12,099 bases of DNA from an uncultured Ruminococcus sp. (GTDB lineage: Bacteria; Bacillota; Clostridia; Oscillospirales; Ruminococcaceae). The notes under the pieces were generated by a model. The model did no database searches, was not told the origin of the DNA, and saw only the letters and a program-made list of their open reading frames with translations. A program made the position numbers and the translations under genes. Shown piece after piece: positions 6,167-12,099 of the stretch; within the stretch, counting starts at the first letter, position 1; each line of letters starts with the position of its first letter. The DNA is taken from assembly GCA_937910385.1 (NCBI GenBank), contig CALEPT010000049.1:1-12099 (forward strand), given 5' to 3'.

Positions 6167-6373
6167 TTAACATCCTGCAACCAGCAATGCTGATTGCTCA
6201 TTAGATACACTATCTATAGTTCTACAGTACTCATCAATTAAACTCAGTATATATTCTGCATCTGCATTATACGGCTCAACATAAGGTTCGACATCCGCAG
6301 AATTACGGGCATCATTTTGTTTTATTTGCTCATATATTTCTAAAAAGCTAAGTTCTAAGTTTTTCTCATCCAT
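6167..6373 (-). CDS. Small acidic protein convergent with peptidase gene
   Basis: An unrecognised 68-residue protein, strongly acidic (many Asp/Glu, only four Lys/Arg), with a short repeat VEPYVEPY near residues 29-36 and two probable helices either side. There is no signal peptide or membrane segment. I prefer the ATG at 6373 because AAAGGA (6388-6383) is 9 bases upstream of it. The in-frame ATG at 6379 is only 3 bases from that site and would add two residues. It ends against the shared terminator, facing the peptidase gene tail to tail, and has the same AT-rich composition, so it may have arrived with that cargo. A small acidic partner could be an inhibitor or antitoxin-like protein, but nothing in the sequence proves this. 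Confidence 0.65.
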   Translation of the reverse strand: MDEKNLELSFLEIYEQIKQNDARNSADVEPYVEPYNADAEYILSLIDEYCRTIDSVSNEQSALLVAGC

Positions 6374-6441
6374 AGTCATTCATCCTTTCTTACGTAAATA
6401 AGAAATACTTTAACGCACTTATATCTAACAATGACGATGAG

Positions 6442-6477
6442 ATTATTACTAAGCTTTACATAGAAATCAATTTCTAT
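6442..6477 (-). promoter_or_regulatory. Possible promoter with palindromic operator
   Basis: On the minus strand TTGATT (6470-6465) and AATAAT (6447-6442) are 17 bases apart. A perfect palindrome ATAGAAAT-CA-ATTTCTAT (6460-6477 on the + strand) covers the -35 box, as an operator would. It is about 70 bases upstream of the small acidic gene. The -10 box has five of six consensus bases. Confidence 0.45.
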
Positions 6478-6702
6478 ACTAATATGGCATAATATAATAA
6501 AGTTTAAATAAGCCAAACCTACACACTCACAGTGCAAATCTCAATCGCCCGTCTCGCGGACATGCTCCCCCCGAATTCCCGACTAACAGTCGCAACCTCA
6601 GGCTTCATCGCAAAGTTTAATGTCAGCAATATTATTATATCATAAATTTCAAAAAAACAAAACCAGAAAAGTATCAACATTTTTACGATGTTTTTATTGA
6701 TG
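6478..6702. other. Intergenic region with a short GC-rich patch
   Basis: No supported gene. Positions about 6520-6620 are clearly more GC-rich than the AT-rich DNA on both sides (for example CGCCCGTCTCGCGGAC). On the minus strand that patch is open (VATVSREFGGSMSARRAIE, then a stop) but has no ribosome binding site, so it looks like a remnant at the right edge of the AT-rich cargo. Positions 6640-6700 are T-rich on the minus strand with a weak hairpin (AACAT/ATGTT) that may terminate the ATPase gene. Confidence 0.45.
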
Positions 6703-8277
6703 TTATACAATGCGTTTGAAAAATATTTTTTTGATTATACAAGCATGCCTTTTAGTTTCAGCATCATAGTTTATACCGACAAGAAGAATATCTCCTGCAT
6801 ATTCCGATATTTTATCCGTATACTGCTTACGTTTTATTTGCTCAATGGCAGTATCAGCGGATTTGTCCCATTTAAGCTCTATGACCATAGCCGGCTTATC
6901 GGAAGTCTTTCGAGGTATGAAAACAAGGTCTGCAAAGCCTTTTCCTGTCGCAAGCTCCCTGTGGATTATATATTCTTTCCTTGCTGAATAGTAGGCAAGT
7001 GAGATTACGCAGCTCAATGACGTTTCATTGTTATATCCTATGATAGAAGCATTCTCATCGTGAGCTTTTTCTACCATCCGAGCGACTTTTTCCTCATCGC
7101 CGTTGATCGTCGCTTCTATCAGCTCATCAGAGGAACGTATCGCATTCATGACAGTTTCCCAACCGCCGTCCTCGATAGAATTGATGAACTCCTGCTGTAC
7201 TTCGCTATTTGGTATCCATACCTTTCCGTCATTATAGGTAAGGTATCCGAGATGAATAAGCAACGTCAGCACATCATCTGCACTATTAAAGGTACTCATG
7301 TCGTTCTGAAACTTTCCGGTATTAACGCTGACTTTCTCTCCTGCTATCATATCCACAACTTTTTCACGGAGTCCGTCGAAATTCATCTGGATATATACCT
7401 TTAGTGCTTCGTAGGTTTCAGTTGAAGTCCAGTAGCTGTCAAAATCGTGTCCTGTCATAGACATTACTACGGAACGTGGGTTATATATCGAAACGCCCTT
7501 TAAATCATATCCATCGTACCAACGCTTGGTTTCTTCAAACGGCATATCGTATTTTTTGCAAAGTTCCTGAACCTCTGCTTCGGTAAATCCAGTAAACTCA
7601 GCGTATTCACGAGTATTAGTCATTGCGATCTCAGTAAACATATTAAGTGCTGAATGTTTGCCGTATTTTTTTATTGGCAGTATTCCTGTCATATACGCAA
7701 GGGCTACATAGCTCTGATCTTTGAGTATTCGCCTTAAAAAGTCGAGGTATTGAATCTGTCCTTCAGTGTCATTTTTATACTCACGAAAAACGCAGTCCCA
7801 CTCATCAATTATAAAAATAAACGGCACTCTTTTCTCGTTAAAGACTTCTGCCAATACTGACATCAAATCGTTCCAATCGAAACAATCCACATCGCCGTTT
7901 TCTTTTTTTATCTCATGTATCAATCGCTTTGACAGATAATCAAACGATTCTGTTATAGAATTACCTTTACTAACAAAATCAAGCATATTGATATGAATCA
8001 CATTATATTTATTCAGATGCTTTTCAAAACAAGGATCAGCAGATATCTTATACTTACTGAACATTTCTTTTGAGTCGCAGCCTCTGCTATAATAAGCAGC
8101 AAGCATATTAGCAGTCATTGATTTTCCAAAACGTCTTGGTCTGCTGACACATATAAAACGTTGTTCGGTATATATCTGAGCATTAGTTTGCTTAATGAGT
8201 TCACTTTTATCAACATATATTTCTGAATTAAGTGCCATCTGAAAATCCATATTATCAGGATTAAGGTATATTCCCAT
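6703..8277 (-). CDS. AAA-ATPase-like protein with PD-(D/E)XK nuclease
   Basis: A 524-residue member of the AAA-ATPase_like plus PDDEXK_9 family, common and often multicopy in gut anaerobes and of unproven function (suspected mobile or defence-related). The Walker A-like loop is SRPRRFGKS (45-53) and Walker B is FIFIIDEWD (153-161). A sensor-like GILPIKKYGKHSALNMF follows (198-214), then the family motif WYDGYDL (253-259). The C-terminal nuclease has GFADLVF with Asp450 and IELK with Glu467 and Lys469, so both active sites look intact. The length is full for the family. The ATG at 8277 has AGGAGG 7 bases upstream and its own consensus promoter. It lies on the same strand as the operon to its right but is separated by about 175 bases, so it is probably an independent unit. 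Confidence 0.92.
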   Translation of the reverse strand: MGIYLNPDNMDFQMALNSEIYVDKSELIKQTNAQIYTEQRFICVSRPRRFGKSMTANMLAAYYSRGCDSKEMFSKYKISADPCFEKHLNKYNVIHINMLDFVSKGNSITESFDYLSKRLIHEIKKENGDVDCFDWNDLMSVLAEVFNEKRVPFIFIIDEWDCVFREYKNDTEGQIQYLDFLRRILKDQSYVALAYMTGILPIKKYGKHSALNMFTEIAMTNTREYAEFTGFTEAEVQELCKKYDMPFEETKRWYDGYDLKGVSIYNPRSVVMSMTGHDFDSYWTSTETYEALKVYIQMNFDGLREKVVDMIAGEKVSVNTGKFQNDMSTFNSADDVLTLLIHLGYLTYNDGKVWIPNSEVQQEFINSIEDGGWETVMNAIRSSDELIEATINGDEEKVARMVEKAHDENASIIGYNNETSLSCVISLAYYSARKEYIIHRELATGKGFADLVFIPRKTSDKPAMVIELKWDKSADTAIEQIKRKQYTDKISEYAGDILLVGINYDAETKRHACIIKKIFFKRIV

Positions 8278-8309
8278 TGCCGTTCCTCCTTTGCGCTTAT
8301 ATTACCTCT

Positions 8310-8338
8310 ATTATACTCTATATCGCTTAAAAAATCAA
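8310..8338 (-). promoter_or_regulatory. Promoter of the AAA-ATPase gene
   Basis: On the minus strand TTGATT (8338-8333) and perfect TATAAT (8315-8310) with a 17-base spacer. The start codon is about 32 bases downstream of the -10 box. Confidence 0.8.
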
Positions 8339-8453
8339 CTGTTTTAGGAAAATAGGCGCTTGCACTCCCTTTCGGTCCGATATGCCTCGCACTGCCGCAC
8401 AAATCGCTTTTATTGGCTTCTTGTCTTGGCGATATTATACACCTCTCGTGGCT

Positions 8454-8990
8454 TTAACAGCCGAAACCACTCTGTGCATAGAAGTACTGAAAAAATGGCT
8501 TTCTGAATTCCTCTTTCAACACTTCGGGCTTGAGAATGAGGAGCTTTTCGGCGTATTCCTTATCATCTGACAAACATTTTTTGTTATCGAGCAGTCCGAG
8601 AGCCTTATACTGCTTCCGCACTTCTGATGTGAAGCCATCAAGTACAGCAGGGTGACTGTCTACAGCGTATCTCCGCATTTCATCTGTGGAAATATCCGTA
8701 GTTATTATCCCTTTTGCCCATTCCTTATTGGAATTTGAAAAGCGTCCGTCATAGTCCTTACAGCAGATAGTTGCCGCAAGTACCCACATTGTACGGTCAT
8801 AACCGTACTCGGAAAATACCTCATTGACGCATTCCCTGTCAAGGTACATACCGTCGAAATGCTCCCTTATAGCCTTTTCGATAGCTTCCTTGCACTCGCA
8901 GCTGGCTTTATAGCTTAACTTCCACCTTTCAAGCTCGTCCATTTCTACGGCATCGGCTCTGCTGTGTTTGTACAGAAACTCAAAGCTCAT
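8454..8990 (-). CDS. DUF3849 domain protein
   Basis: A 178-residue protein with the DUF3849 pattern found in Clostridia conjugative elements and related phages. The hallmarks are SYKASCECKEAIEKAI (26-41), a central GYDRTMWVLAATI, and DGRFSNSNKEWAKG (82-95) followed by YAVDSHPAVLDGFT. The biochemical role is unknown. In other elements the domain is often part of larger polyvalent proteins, whereas here it stands alone. It is the last gene of the minus-strand operon: its ATG overlaps the stop of the preceding gene (ATGA at 8990-8987), so translation is coupled. No clear terminator follows. Confidence 0.8.
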   Translation of the reverse strand: MSFEFLYKHSRADAVEMDELERWKLSYKASCECKEAIEKAIREHFDGMYLDRECVNEVFSEYGYDRTMWVLAATICCKDYDGRFSNSNKEWAKGIITTDISTDEMRRYAVDSHPAVLDGFTSEVRKQYKALGLLDNKKCLSDDKEYAEKLLILKPEVLKEEFRKPFFQYFYAQSGFGC

Positions 8991-9196
8991 GAAGCATCGC
9001 CCTTTAATATACTGCTTATGAGGTCTGGAGGTATTTCGGGAATACCTGTTTTTCCCTCAAGCTGCTGTACTGTTACATCTTCCTCGCTGAGTGTCAGCCG
9101 TATGACATTCATTTTATTTGCTTCATGTATGACACCCATGATAACAATATCATCGTTATCTTCAACAAAGCCGATAGTGTGAATTATCTTTTTCAT
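8987..9196 (-). CDS. Small unknown operon protein (69 aa)
   Basis: An unrecognised 69-residue protein. It has alternating strands at the N-terminus (IIHTIGFVEDNDDIVIMGVI) and a proline-containing segment (GIPEIPPDLISSIL) before the end. There are no motifs or membrane segments. The start ATG at 9196 lies 2 bases after the methylase stop, and AAGGA for it lies within the last methylase codons. Its end overlaps DUF3849 by four bases. Position in a tightly coupled operon supports it as a real gene. Confidence 0.65.
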   Translation of the reverse strand: MKKIIHTIGFVEDNDDIVIMGVIHEANKMNVIRLTLSEEDVTVQQLEGKTGIPEIPPDLISSILKGDAS

Positions 9197-9198
9197 TA

Positions 9199-10032
9199 TT
9201 AGTATCCTTCCTCGTCATCGTCAAGAAATGACAACTGACGGTTTAAATTACGCCTTTCGGACGTATCGTAATTGCTGATAAACACCTCATGATATTCAGC
9301 TCCGCTTTCATACCTGAGCGCAAGATTATTAGGTCTGACAACTTCCTCAATATATATACCGGGGATATCCCACAACTCCCTTATCTCAGGACAGTCATTG
9401 TATGACACAAGGAACTTGCCTTCACATTCGAGCAGGGTATTTCTCAGGCGGATGTGATCCTCTCTTGTGAAATCCACATCTTTATAGAAGCTCTCCGTAT
9501 CGTAATACGGCGGATCGCAGTAGAAGAAGCTGTCAGGTCTGTCATAGAGCTTTATGAGTTCCTCGAAGTCCCTGTTCTCGATAGCGACTGACTGAAGCCT
9601 TTCTGCGGCTCTTTCGATAAGCGGAAACCTTTTCCACATGGTAACAGGTCTACAGCAATACTGGTCTGTTTTGTGACCGTAGCTGTACTGGATAAGGTAA
9701 TAGAATTTCGCGGCTCTGTCATAGTCACGGAATCGAGCGAAAAGACCTTTCCTGCGCTGCTCTACGATACAGCGGAAGTCATCACGGGCGTTTATCATAA
9801 ACATGAGCTTTTTTATGAGCTTTCGGGCATTCTTTCGGACGCAGCGGTAAAGGTTGACAAGATTGCTGTTGGCATCGTTGAAGACCTCGAATTTCTCAGG
9901 GGTTTTATGGAACAACACCCAGCCTGCGCCGCCGAAAACCTCAATATACCGCCCATATTCAAGCGGAAAACGTATTATGATCTTGTCGCGGAGAGATTTC
10001 TTACCTCCCACCCATGACATGAAACTGTTCAT
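9199..10032 (-). CDS. DNA adenine methylase, D12 (Dam) class
   Basis: An N6-adenine DNA methyltransferase of 277 residues. With the chosen start, the SAM-binding segments are SWVGGKK (6-12) and EVFGGAG (31-37), the catalytic DPPY motif is at 173-176, and VSYND follows near the end of the fold. These are the hallmarks of the Dam/D12 class. The target site cannot be read from the sequence. No restriction enzyme gene is next to it, so it is an orphan methylase, as is common in phages and conjugative elements, where it protects the element from host restriction. I chose the ATG at 10032 because AAAGGAGG lies just upstream, although only 3 bases away. The frame is open to an ATG at 10083, which would add 17 residues (QAAVSVSDALAAERRR plus Met) but has no good ribosome binding site. 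Confidence 0.9.
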   Translation of the reverse strand: MNSFMSWVGGKKSLRDKIIIRFPLEYGRYIEVFGGAGWVLFHKTPEKFEVFNDANSNLVNLYRCVRKNARKLIKKLMFMINARDDFRCIVEQRRKGLFARFRDYDRAAKFYYLIQYSYGHKTDQYCCRPVTMWKRFPLIERAAERLQSVAIENRDFEELIKLYDRPDSFFYCDPPYYDTESFYKDVDFTREDHIRLRNTLLECEGKFLVSYNDCPEIRELWDIPGIYIEEVVRPNNLALRYESGAEYHEVFISNYDTSERRNLNRQLSFLDDDEEGY

Positions 10033-10071
10033 ACGCCTCCTTTCCGCCGCTAATGCGTCGGAAACAGAAAC

Positions 10072-10111
10072 AGCCGCCTGCATGGAACATTTCTGCTCCC
10101 GACAAGCGGCT
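10072..10111 (-). promoter_or_regulatory. Intercistronic hairpin before the methylase gene
   Basis: On the minus strand AGCCGCTTG (10111-10103) pairs with CAGGCGGCT (10080-10072): nine pairs with one G-U, enclosing a 22-base loop that contains a smaller GGGA/TTCC stem. It begins right after the stop of the upstream gene and ends about 28 bases before the methylase ribosome binding site. There is no U-tract, so processing or a partial attenuator is more likely than full termination. Confidence 0.45.
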
Positions 10112-10309
10112 TTAAATATTATTCTTCTTTGCCTGCAAACAGGCTGATATCATTCCTTTCTTTGTAATATAGTCTGCCGCCTCATTGACGGCGGTACAAA
10201 GCTCGCGGTACTGCTTGCAGGAAAGCACCTTTTTGGCTCTTTTCAGCATTGACGGAACATTTCCGCTCAGAGTAACGCTTGCTTTTTCGTATCTTTTGCG
10301 TGTCTGCAT
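10112..10309 (-). CDS. Small basic unknown protein (65 aa)
   Basis: An unrecognised 65-residue basic protein, with Lys/Arg rich N-terminus (TRKRYEK) and a helical middle (SMLKRAKKVLSCKQYRELC). I chose the ATG at 10309 because AAGGAGG lies 4 bases upstream of it. The ORF extends to an ATG at 10327 that would overlap that site. It sits between a 125-base gap to its right and the methylase to its left, in the same operon direction. It could be a nucleic-acid-binding or structural small protein, but I see no named motif. Confidence 0.6.
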   Translation of the reverse strand: MQTRKRYEKASVTLSGNVPSMLKRAKKVLSCKQYRELCTAVNEAADYITKKGMISACLQAKKNNI

Positions 10310-10434
10310 ACGACCTCCTTCCCTCAAAGGTTATCAGGACGTATTCATAATTCATTCCTCCTTTATTGCTCCGAGATTGACTGATTTCAGCCGAGCCGTC
10401 GCTGTTTTTGAAATATATATATTAACAGCAGTAA
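10310..10434. other. Operon gap with an orphan ribosome binding site
   Basis: This is the only sizeable gap in the minus-strand operon. It holds a perfect AAAGGAGG (10364-10357, minus strand) that serves no gene listed here. The ATG 8 bases after it (10348) reads only MNTS and a stop. The ATG one base after it (10355) reads MNYEYVLITFEGRR and continues out of frame into the next gene. A decayed or frameshifted small gene is likely. At the right edge CAGCAGT/ACTGCTG (10426-10446) forms a 7-bp hairpin over the end of the neighbouring gene. Confidence 0.4.
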
Positions 10435-10674
10435 TTATAACTGCTGGGATAGGCTGCCCTCGTCAAGTTCTTCCTGACAGCATGGGGTTATGTAGTCAGT
10501 TATGATGCAAAGTGCTTCCTCATAGCTGCCCGAGGAAGTGACCCTGTTATGCATTTCCGCTGCTTCTTCCGTCATACCGTTGTCTTTAAGAGTTCTTGAA
10601 GCAATTCCAAGAATATTGAATATGTTGCCGTCAGCTCCTATTATCGGGCTCATTGGCTTTTTCTTTTCTGACAT
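10435..10674 (-). CDS. Conserved small element-associated protein (79 aa)
   Basis: A 79-residue protein with the segment SPIIGADGNIFNILGIASRT (9-28) followed by GSYEEALCIITDYI. I recall this pattern as a widespread small protein of Clostridia conjugative elements and phages, of unknown function. A helical rather than enzymatic protein is expected, and no catalytic motif is visible. The ATG at 10674 is 3 bases after the stop of the LPD28 gene, with GGAG inside that gene about 9 bases upstream, so translation is coupled. The stop lies in a short hairpin (10426-10446). Confidence 0.72.
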   Translation of the reverse strand: MSEKKKPMSPIIGADGNIFNILGIASRTLKDNGMTEEAAEMHNRVTSSGSYEEALCIITDYITPCCQEELDEGSLSQQL

Positions 10675-10677
10675 TTA

Positions 10678-11025
10678 TTACATCTCCATTTCTGCGGACT
10701 CTTCTTCATAACAGTCCGTATTTATATATTCATCAAGCTTTACGCTATCGCTGAGATAACTGTAATCATCCTTATCAACAAATTTGCTATGCCAGAACTC
10801 ATCCATTTCAATAGGTTCTTTACAGATGATCGTACCCCAGTGGTTGACCATTACAGACGGCTTTATCTCACATATTTCGCCTGTACAGTCATCATCGTGT
10901 CTGACATCGTATGCATAAAGACCTTCGGGTACTGTGCTTCGGTCAACTCTCATATTTGTGAAAAGCACTGTCTGTCCGAAAAGCTCCATTAGCTCAAAGT
11001 CTTCTTCTGCTGCATTTACCTTCAT
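10678..11025 (-). CDS. LPD28 domain protein
   Basis: A 115-residue protein matching the LPD28 (large polyvalent-protein-associated) pattern: LFGQTVLFTNMRVDRSTVPE (residues 15-34), GLYAYDVRHDDD, and MVNHWGTIICKEPI (59-72). LPD domains are usually found within very large multi-domain proteins of phages and conjugative elements that are thought to enter the recipient with the DNA. Here the domain is a separate small gene with an acidic tail (EEESAEMEM). Its ATG overlaps the stop of the DUF4314 gene by four bases (ATGA at 11025-11022). Function is unknown. A role in early establishment is family-based inference. Confidence 0.75.
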   Translation of the reverse strand: MKVNAAEEDFELMELFGQTVLFTNMRVDRSTVPEGLYAYDVRHDDDCTGEICEIKPSVMVNHWGTIICKEPIEMDEFWHSKFVDKDDYSYLSDSVKLDEYINTDCYEEESAEMEM

Positions 11026-11291
11026 AGCTGCATCCCCATGTCCGATAATTCTGACTGGCTTTCTTCCTGTGATATGACATGAAAGCTGTCAACTCCGGGA
11101 ACAAGAGAAAGCCCTTGCCCGTTATCCCACCTAACCATAATGCTGCACATATCATCAACGCCTACAACAGTTCCAGTTGTTATGGGCGGTACAGGTCTGG
11201 GATCGTCAGACATACAGTCACAGCATATCCTTGTTCCTGCAGGGTAACGGCTGCGGTAGTATTCTATTTCTCTTTCACTTGGCATTCTCAT
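11022..11291 (-). CDS. DUF4314 domain protein
   Basis: An 89-residue protein of the DUF4314 family, small beta-rich (SH3-like or KOW-like) proteins encoded in Clostridia conjugative elements and prophages. The match covers MRMPSEREIEYYRSRYPAGT (1-20), then TTGTVVGVDDMCSIMVRWDNG and a final VPGVDSFHVI. Unlike many members it has extra cysteines (ICCDC, 22-26). The ATG at 11291 has AAAGGAG upstream, which lies at the end of the preceding gene. It overlaps LPD28 by four bases. A molecular role is not established. Confidence 0.8.
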   Translation of the reverse strand: MRMPSEREIEYYRSRYPAGTRICCDCMSDDPRPVPPITTGTVVGVDDMCSIMVRWDNGQGLSLVPGVDSFHVISQEESQSELSDMGMQL

Positions 11292-11295
11292 AATA

Positions 11296-11748
11296 TCAGC
11301 TCCTTTGCATGGCAGGAAATATGGGCTCTATAGCCCACCCGTTCATAAACCACAGATATATGATTATCCTGCCGAGTTTCTTGGTTTTTATCTGCTTTTT
11401 GCGAAGTCTCTCGTTTGCTTCAACAACTGTATTCTCCCACCAACCGCAAAGTTCGTCGATCTCTGATTCCGAAAGTGTACGGTAACACTCGCAGTTCAGG
11501 CAAAGCATAAGACGTCCGTCATTTTCCTCTACAGCAGGGACTGCGGAATAAATGCGGCGTTCAAAGAACTGCGGAAGAGAAACAGGAGTAAGTGCATTAT
11601 AAGAACTTACATATATTTCATTCCTGCATTTCTTCTTTTCTCGCTCGATAAGGATGCGGTAATCGTCGCCGCCGTCCCACGGATTTTCGTATGGTGCTTC
11701 TCCCTTTACCATTATCGGTGAAAAGAGCTTTAGTTTTACAAATTTCAT
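11296..11748 (-). CDS. Unknown operon protein, possibly DUF6329
   Basis: A 150-residue protein whose start (KLKLFSPIMVKGE) and central NDGRLMLCLNCECYRTLSESEIDELCGWW (given here by its ends: NDGRLML near residue 76, ELCGWW near 99-104) resemble what I remember of DUF6329, a family of conjugative-element proteins. The C-terminal part (KKLGRIIIYLWFMNGWAIEP) is a strand-like hydrophobic stretch, not a convincing membrane helix. The ATG at 11748 has GGAGG 6 bases upstream, overlapping the end of the preceding gene. It lies 4 bases before DUF4314. Family assignment is tentative, but the gene itself is secure. Confidence 0.6.
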   Translation of the reverse strand: MKFVKLKLFSPIMVKGEAPYENPWDGGDDYRILIEREKKKCRNEIYVSSYNALTPVSLPQFFERRIYSAVPAVEENDGRLMLCLNCECYRTLSESEIDELCGWWENTVVEANERLRKKQIKTKKLGRIIIYLWFMNGWAIEPIFPAMQRS

Positions 11749-11761
11749 ATTTTTCCTCCGA

Positions 11762-12099
11762 TCATAAAGAAAGACCGCTGAGTTCTTCGTCAGCGGTCAT
11801 ATCCTGTGTTTCTTCTGTTGTAACGGTCAGCTCAGGCTGAAAGGGCGTGTCAAGACTGCTCACCTCTACTGATGATATATCAGGCTTTGCTCTCAGCAAT
11901 TCAGCCGCTGAGTCGCGTATCATTCCCTTTATATCCTCAAAATCACAGTCAATTTCTTTCAGAACATCTTCAATAGTGAAGTCCTTATGACCGAGATGCG
12001 CGAATGTAGCTATCCTGTCTGCTGCACTCGATATGGTATCAAGTAGCCTTTTTTCGCTTTCTGTAATGGGAGCTTTGACTGTTTGAAGTTCTATTGGGT
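11762..12099 (-). CDS. C-terminal part of an unknown protein (partial)
   Basis: The frame is open from the right window edge to a TGA at 11764-11762, giving the last 112 residues. It begins PIELQTVKAPITESEKRLLD, has an amphipathic helical segment (FTIEDVLKEIDCDFEDIK) and an acidic tail (TTEETQDMTADEELSGLSL). The 5' end is outside the window. It is the first visible gene of the minus-strand operon and ends 14 bases before the next start. It is probably the end of one of the large proteins of a conjugative element, but I cannot name the domain from this part. Confidence 0.7.
   Translation of the reverse strand, partial: PIELQTVKAPITESEKRLLDTISSAADRIATFAHLGHKDFTIEDVLKEIDCDFEDIKGMIRDSAAELLRAKPDISSVEVSSLDTPFQPELTVTTEETQDMTADEELSGLSL

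Noticed and set aside
6519..6710. Minus-strand 63-codon frame through the GC-rich patch
   Set aside because: It overlaps the ATPase gene end, has no ribosome binding site, and its hydrophobic start is just T-rich DNA. It is mentioned only as a possible remnant.
8115..8402. Minus-strand 95-codon frame across the ATPase promoter and start
   Set aside because: It is out of frame with the ATPase, runs through its promoter, and lacks a ribosome binding site.
9673..10017. + strand frames of 97-114 codons opposite the methylase
   Set aside because: They are antisense to conserved methylase motifs (including EVFGGAG), with no initiation signals.
1..12099. CRISPR arrays, tRNA or rRNA genes, insertion sequence transposases
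   Set aside because: None was seen on either strand by reading: no regularly spaced repeats, no cloverleaf-like conserved tRNA sequence and no transposase motif other than the serine recombinase.

Overview
The window looks like part of an integrative and conjugative (or mobilizable) element, or several nested ones, in a low-GC Clostridia gut bacterium, most likely of the Ruminococcus/Oscillospiraceae type. The signs are a TnpW/TnpX-type large serine recombinase pair, several small 'DUF' proteins typical of Clostridia elements (DUF3849, DUF4314, LPD28), strong AGGAGG ribosome binding sites and consensus sigma-A promoters. Taxonomy is inferred from family and style only; no rRNA or marker gene is present.

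Layout. (1) 1-2318, + strand: a recombination module with tnpW (283-477) and a tnpX-like serine recombinase (618-2276) that has its own promoter. Just after it, about 2319-2517, is the 3' remnant of another gene with one apparent frameshift, so an element end probably lies near 2291-2320. (2) 2582-3230, + strand: a self-contained toxin-antitoxin-like operon (DUF4258 toxin, YgiT-type zinc-finger antitoxin) with promoter and terminator. (3) 3231-3757: a gene-free stretch with two hairpins whose U-tracts face the minus strand. (4) 3690-6165, + strand: a strikingly AT-rich cargo transcript with a perfect TTGACA-17-TATAAT promoter. It encodes an unrecognised 200-aa protein and a 586-aa protein with a C39/papain-like cysteine peptidase core, and it ends in a bidirectional terminator. 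A small acidic protein converges on it from the minus strand (6167-6373). (5) 6703-8277, minus strand: an AAA-ATPase/PD-(D/E)XK protein with its own promoter. (6) 8454-12099, minus strand: a tightly packed operon, often with ATGA overlaps, that enters from the right edge. It encodes the end of an unknown protein, a possible DUF6329 protein, DUF4314, LPD28, two small unknown proteins, a Dam-like adenine methylase, another small protein and DUF3849.

How it fits together. The recombinase module would move the DNA. The minus-strand operon resembles the accessory (possibly anti-restriction or establishment) genes of conjugative elements, with the orphan methylase able to mark the element DNA. The toxin-antitoxin pair would favour retention. 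The AT-rich peptidase pair is the most interesting cargo: its base composition differs sharply from both sides, it has complete transcription signals of its own, and I cannot assign it to a described system. A role in phage defence or peptide/protein processing is inference only.
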